Origin: Ignavibacteriota bacterium
Lineage (GTDB): Bacteria; Bacteroidota; Ignavibacteria; Tepidaquicellales; Tepidaquicellaceae
NCBI GenBank assembly: GCA_026390735.1
Contig: JAPLFJ010000034.1
Coordinates: 1-64,000, forward strand
Reading direction: 5' to 3'
DNA length: 64,000 nt
In this document: positions 62,089 to 64,000 of the stretch, one piece after another
Layout: each line of letters starts with the position of its first letter
How positions within the stretch are numbered: position 1 is the first letter of the stretch
Notes under the pieces: generated by a model
The model's input: the letters and a program-made list of their open reading frames with translations, nothing else
Database searches by the model: none
Told to the model about the DNA's origin: nothing
Translations under genes and position numbers: made by a program

Positions 62089-63993
62089 ATGAAAAAATTA
62101 TTCTTGTTGTTTGTTTTATTGAATGCTGTGAGTCTTTTTTCACAGGATTTGTTTGTTCCGAAGGAGATTGTGAAGTCTGTGAGGAATGGAGTGAGGACGG
62201 AAAACGGATTGCCCGGAAGCAAGTACTGGCAGAATTCGTCTGATTATAAGATAGATGTAAAGGTTGATTCTTATACGAAGATACTGAGCGGGAAAGAGGA
62301 TATTGTATATTACAATAACAGTCCTGATGAACTGGATAAGCTCGTTCTGAGGACTTATCAGGATTTTTCCGTAGCGGGGAAATCGAGGGACTGGGAGATT
62401 GGTAATGAAAATTTTTCGGATGGGATGATGATTTCTTCTTTAAAAATCAACGGAGAGATTGTTGATTTGAAGTCGAAGAGTGTTTCACGTGCAGGAACTA
62501 ACCTTACGATAAAGCTGAATAATAAAATCGGAGCGGGTGCTACAACAAGTATATCTGTTGAATGGTCGTTTAAGTTGTTGAAAGATTTTCCGAGAATGGG
62601 TATTTATGATTCAACTTCTTATATGGTAGGTTACTGGTATCCGCAGATGGCCGTTTATGACGATGTTGACGGATGGGATTTAACTGATTACAAAGGTACG
62701 GTAGAGTTTTACAATGACTTCAGTAATTTTGATGTGAGTATTACGACTGACAGGCAGAATATGTGTGTATGGGCTACGGGTTTATTGCAGAATGCTGAGA
62801 ATGTTTTTACGGCAAAGTATTTTGATGAATACAAATCGGGCATTGAAGGGAAAGCTTATTTTCAGGTTGACTGTTCGAAACTGAATAAGGAAAATCAGTT
62901 AACAAAGAATGAAGGAAAGGTTATCTGGAATTTTAAGGCAACGGCTGTACCCGACTTTGCTTTTGCTATGAGCGACCATTACGTATGGAAGATGAAGAGT
63001 GTTGATGCAGGCGGCGGGAAGAAAACTAATTTGAACATAGCATTCAGACCAGGGGCAAATGCATTAAAGTATGATGTCTTTAATGTGGCTGATAAATTAC
63101 TGGATTATTTTGCGAACACGCTTCCCGGAGTCCCCTACCCGTATCCTTCTATGACAGTTTTTAACGGTGAAGGCGGTATGGAATTTCCGATGATGGTGAA
63201 TGACAGCGATACAGAAACGTGGGAATCCACTGTTTATCTTACATCTCACGAAATGTCGCATACATTCTTCCCGTTTTATATGGGAATTAACGAAAGGAAA
63301 TATGCCTGGATGGATGAAGGATGGGCTGTTTATCTTCCACAGGAATTTCAGACTAAGATGGGAAGGTTTGCACCTGATAATGCAGTAAGAGATACAAGCA
63401 GGAGTGATTCACGGGCAGCAAACGTTAAAGCTTATTTAAGAAATGCAGGGACGATAAATGATATTCCTATGCTTGCACCTTCAAATCAATTGAGGTCACT
63501 TTCTTACAGGCACAGTGCTTACAATAAATCGGCAATGGTTTATGATATATTAAGAGAAATGCTGGGTAGAGAAAAGTTTGGGAATGTACTAAAAGAATAC
63601 ATTAACAGATGGAACGGAAAACATCCGACGCCTTATGATTTCTTTAATACGTTCAGTGATGTATCTGGAGAGAATCTTGACTGGTTCTGGGGGAAGTTGT
63701 TTATGAAATACGGGTATGCTGATTTGAGGTTAAGCAGTGTAATACAGAATGATAATGGGATTGAGATAACGGTTGTAAATGCGGGAGGGATGCCTGTGCC
63801 GGTGGAATTATCGCTGTATGATAATGATAATAATGTGACGGTGATAAACAGAAATGTTTCTGAATGGAAATCAGGTGATACTATGGTTATTAAAGAAAGT
63901 GTTAAAGGAAAGATTAAGAAGGTTGTGCTGGGGAGTAAGTATGTGCCTGATGTGAATACGGGGGATAATGAATTGAATATTGAGTGGAAGTAG
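62089..63993 (+). CDS. M1-family metallopeptidase, exported
   Basis: The start is taken at the ATG at 62089 (634 residues); an in-frame TTG at 62062 would add nine residues before the signal peptide MKKLFLLFVLLNAVSLFSQ. The catalytic zinc site is SHEMSH (about residue 385, HExxH) with the second Glu in WMDEGWAVY 18 residues on. GGMEFPMM fits the exopeptidase GxMEN-type motif in altered form. These gluzincin aminopeptidases digest peptides in the periplasm or outside the cell. The C terminus lacks a T9SS sorting domain. It ends 8 bases before the window does. Confidence 0.88.
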   Translation: MKKLFLLFVLLNAVSLFSQDLFVPKEIVKSVRNGVRTENGLPGSKYWQNSSDYKIDVKVDSYTKILSGKEDIVYYNNSPDELDKLVLRTYQDFSVAGKSRDWEIGNENFSDGMMISSLKINGEIVDLKSKSVSRAGTNLTIKLNNKIGAGATTSISVEWSFKLLKDFPRMGIYDSTSYMVGYWYPQMAVYDDVDGWDLTDYKGTVEFYNDFSNFDVSITTDRQNMCVWATGLLQNAENVFTAKYFDEYKSGIEGKAYFQVDCSKLNKENQLTKNEGKVIWNFKATAVPDFAFAMSDHYVWKMKSVDAGGGKKTNLNIAFRPGANALKYDVFNVADKLLDYFANTLPGVPYPYPSMTVFNGEGGMEFPMMVNDSDTETWESTVYLTSHEMSHTFFPFYMGINERKYAWMDEGWAVYLPQEFQTKMGRFAPDNAVRDTSRSDSRAANVKAYLRNAGTINDIPMLAPSNQLRSLSYRHSAYNKSAMVYDILREMLGREKFGNVLKEYINRWNGKHPTPYDFFNTFSDVSGENLDWFWGKLFMKYGYADLRLSSVIQNDNGIEITVVNAGGMPVPVELSLYDNDNNVTVINRNVSEWKSGDTMVIKESVKGKIKKVVLGSKYVPDVNTGDNELNIEWK

Positions 63994-64000
63994 AGATTTT

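Overview
The window looks like a chromosome segment of an uncultured member of the Bacteroidota-Ignavibacteria-Chlorobi side of the FCB group. The reasons are low GC with A/T-rich spacers, several secreted proteins ending in a type IX secretion (T9SS) sorting domain with the NYPNPFNP signature common in Ignavibacteria-like genomes, Bacteroidota-type -7 boxes (TAnnTTTG) in front of several genes, and a mycobacterial-style 2-oxoglutarate dehydrogenase with the E2 catalytic domain fused to E1. The assignment comes from reading the sequence; no search was run.

Region 1 (about 1-32.8 kb) is mostly ordinary. It opens with a DUF2958 gene, a headless T9SS sorting-domain fragment and the 3' part of a tRNA-Thr, which together look like the edge of an integrated element. 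Then come T9SS-exported propeller-like proteins (992, 10571, 12824), a lipoprotein, a coiled-coil membrane protein, a methyltransferase, a K+ channel with an RCK domain, a fused E1 alpha/beta 2-oxoacid dehydrogenase, an oligopeptide-binding lipoprotein, prolyl oligopeptidase, fused KGD-type 2-oxoglutarate dehydrogenase, a pentapeptide-repeat protein, DDAH, a ChaN-like protein, an EF-G paralogue, a beta-lactamase-fold hydrolase, the def-fmt pair and a WYL regulator.

Region 2 (about 32.8-57.7 kb) is an accessory island. It holds four DUF262 proteins (one truncated), HNH domains, a HEPN-like protein, an ADP-ribosylglycohydrolase, a nuclease-like two-gene unit, an AAA+ ATPase with a 45-residue membrane protein, a second WYL regulator, unknown membrane and exported proteins, an agmatine-deiminase-like enzyme, duplicated and decaying DUF4349 genes, and several genes too short or too broken for routine ORF calling.

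The most notable signal is a shared operator, consensus GGGACA-N5-TGTCCC, found at six places between 38.8 and 56.1 kb. Every copy lies 11 nt (once 10 nt) upstream of a Bacteroidota -7 box, and two copies serve divergent promoters in both directions. One lies between the WYL regulator and its divergent neighbour. The fixed spacing suggests a single WYL-controlled regulon that ties together the DIP1984-family gene, the PQ-loop/DUF4349 operon, the AAA+ ATPase operon, an unknown three-gene envelope operon, the deiminase and the WYL gene itself. The fixed operator-to-promoter distance recalls PafBC-type WYL activators, so a stress or DNA-damage regulon is a reasonable but unproven hypothesis.

Region 3 (about 57.7-64 kb) has two AAA_14/DUF4143 ATPases, a SWIM zinc-finger protein and an M1 metallopeptidase, separated by long repeat-filled spacers.
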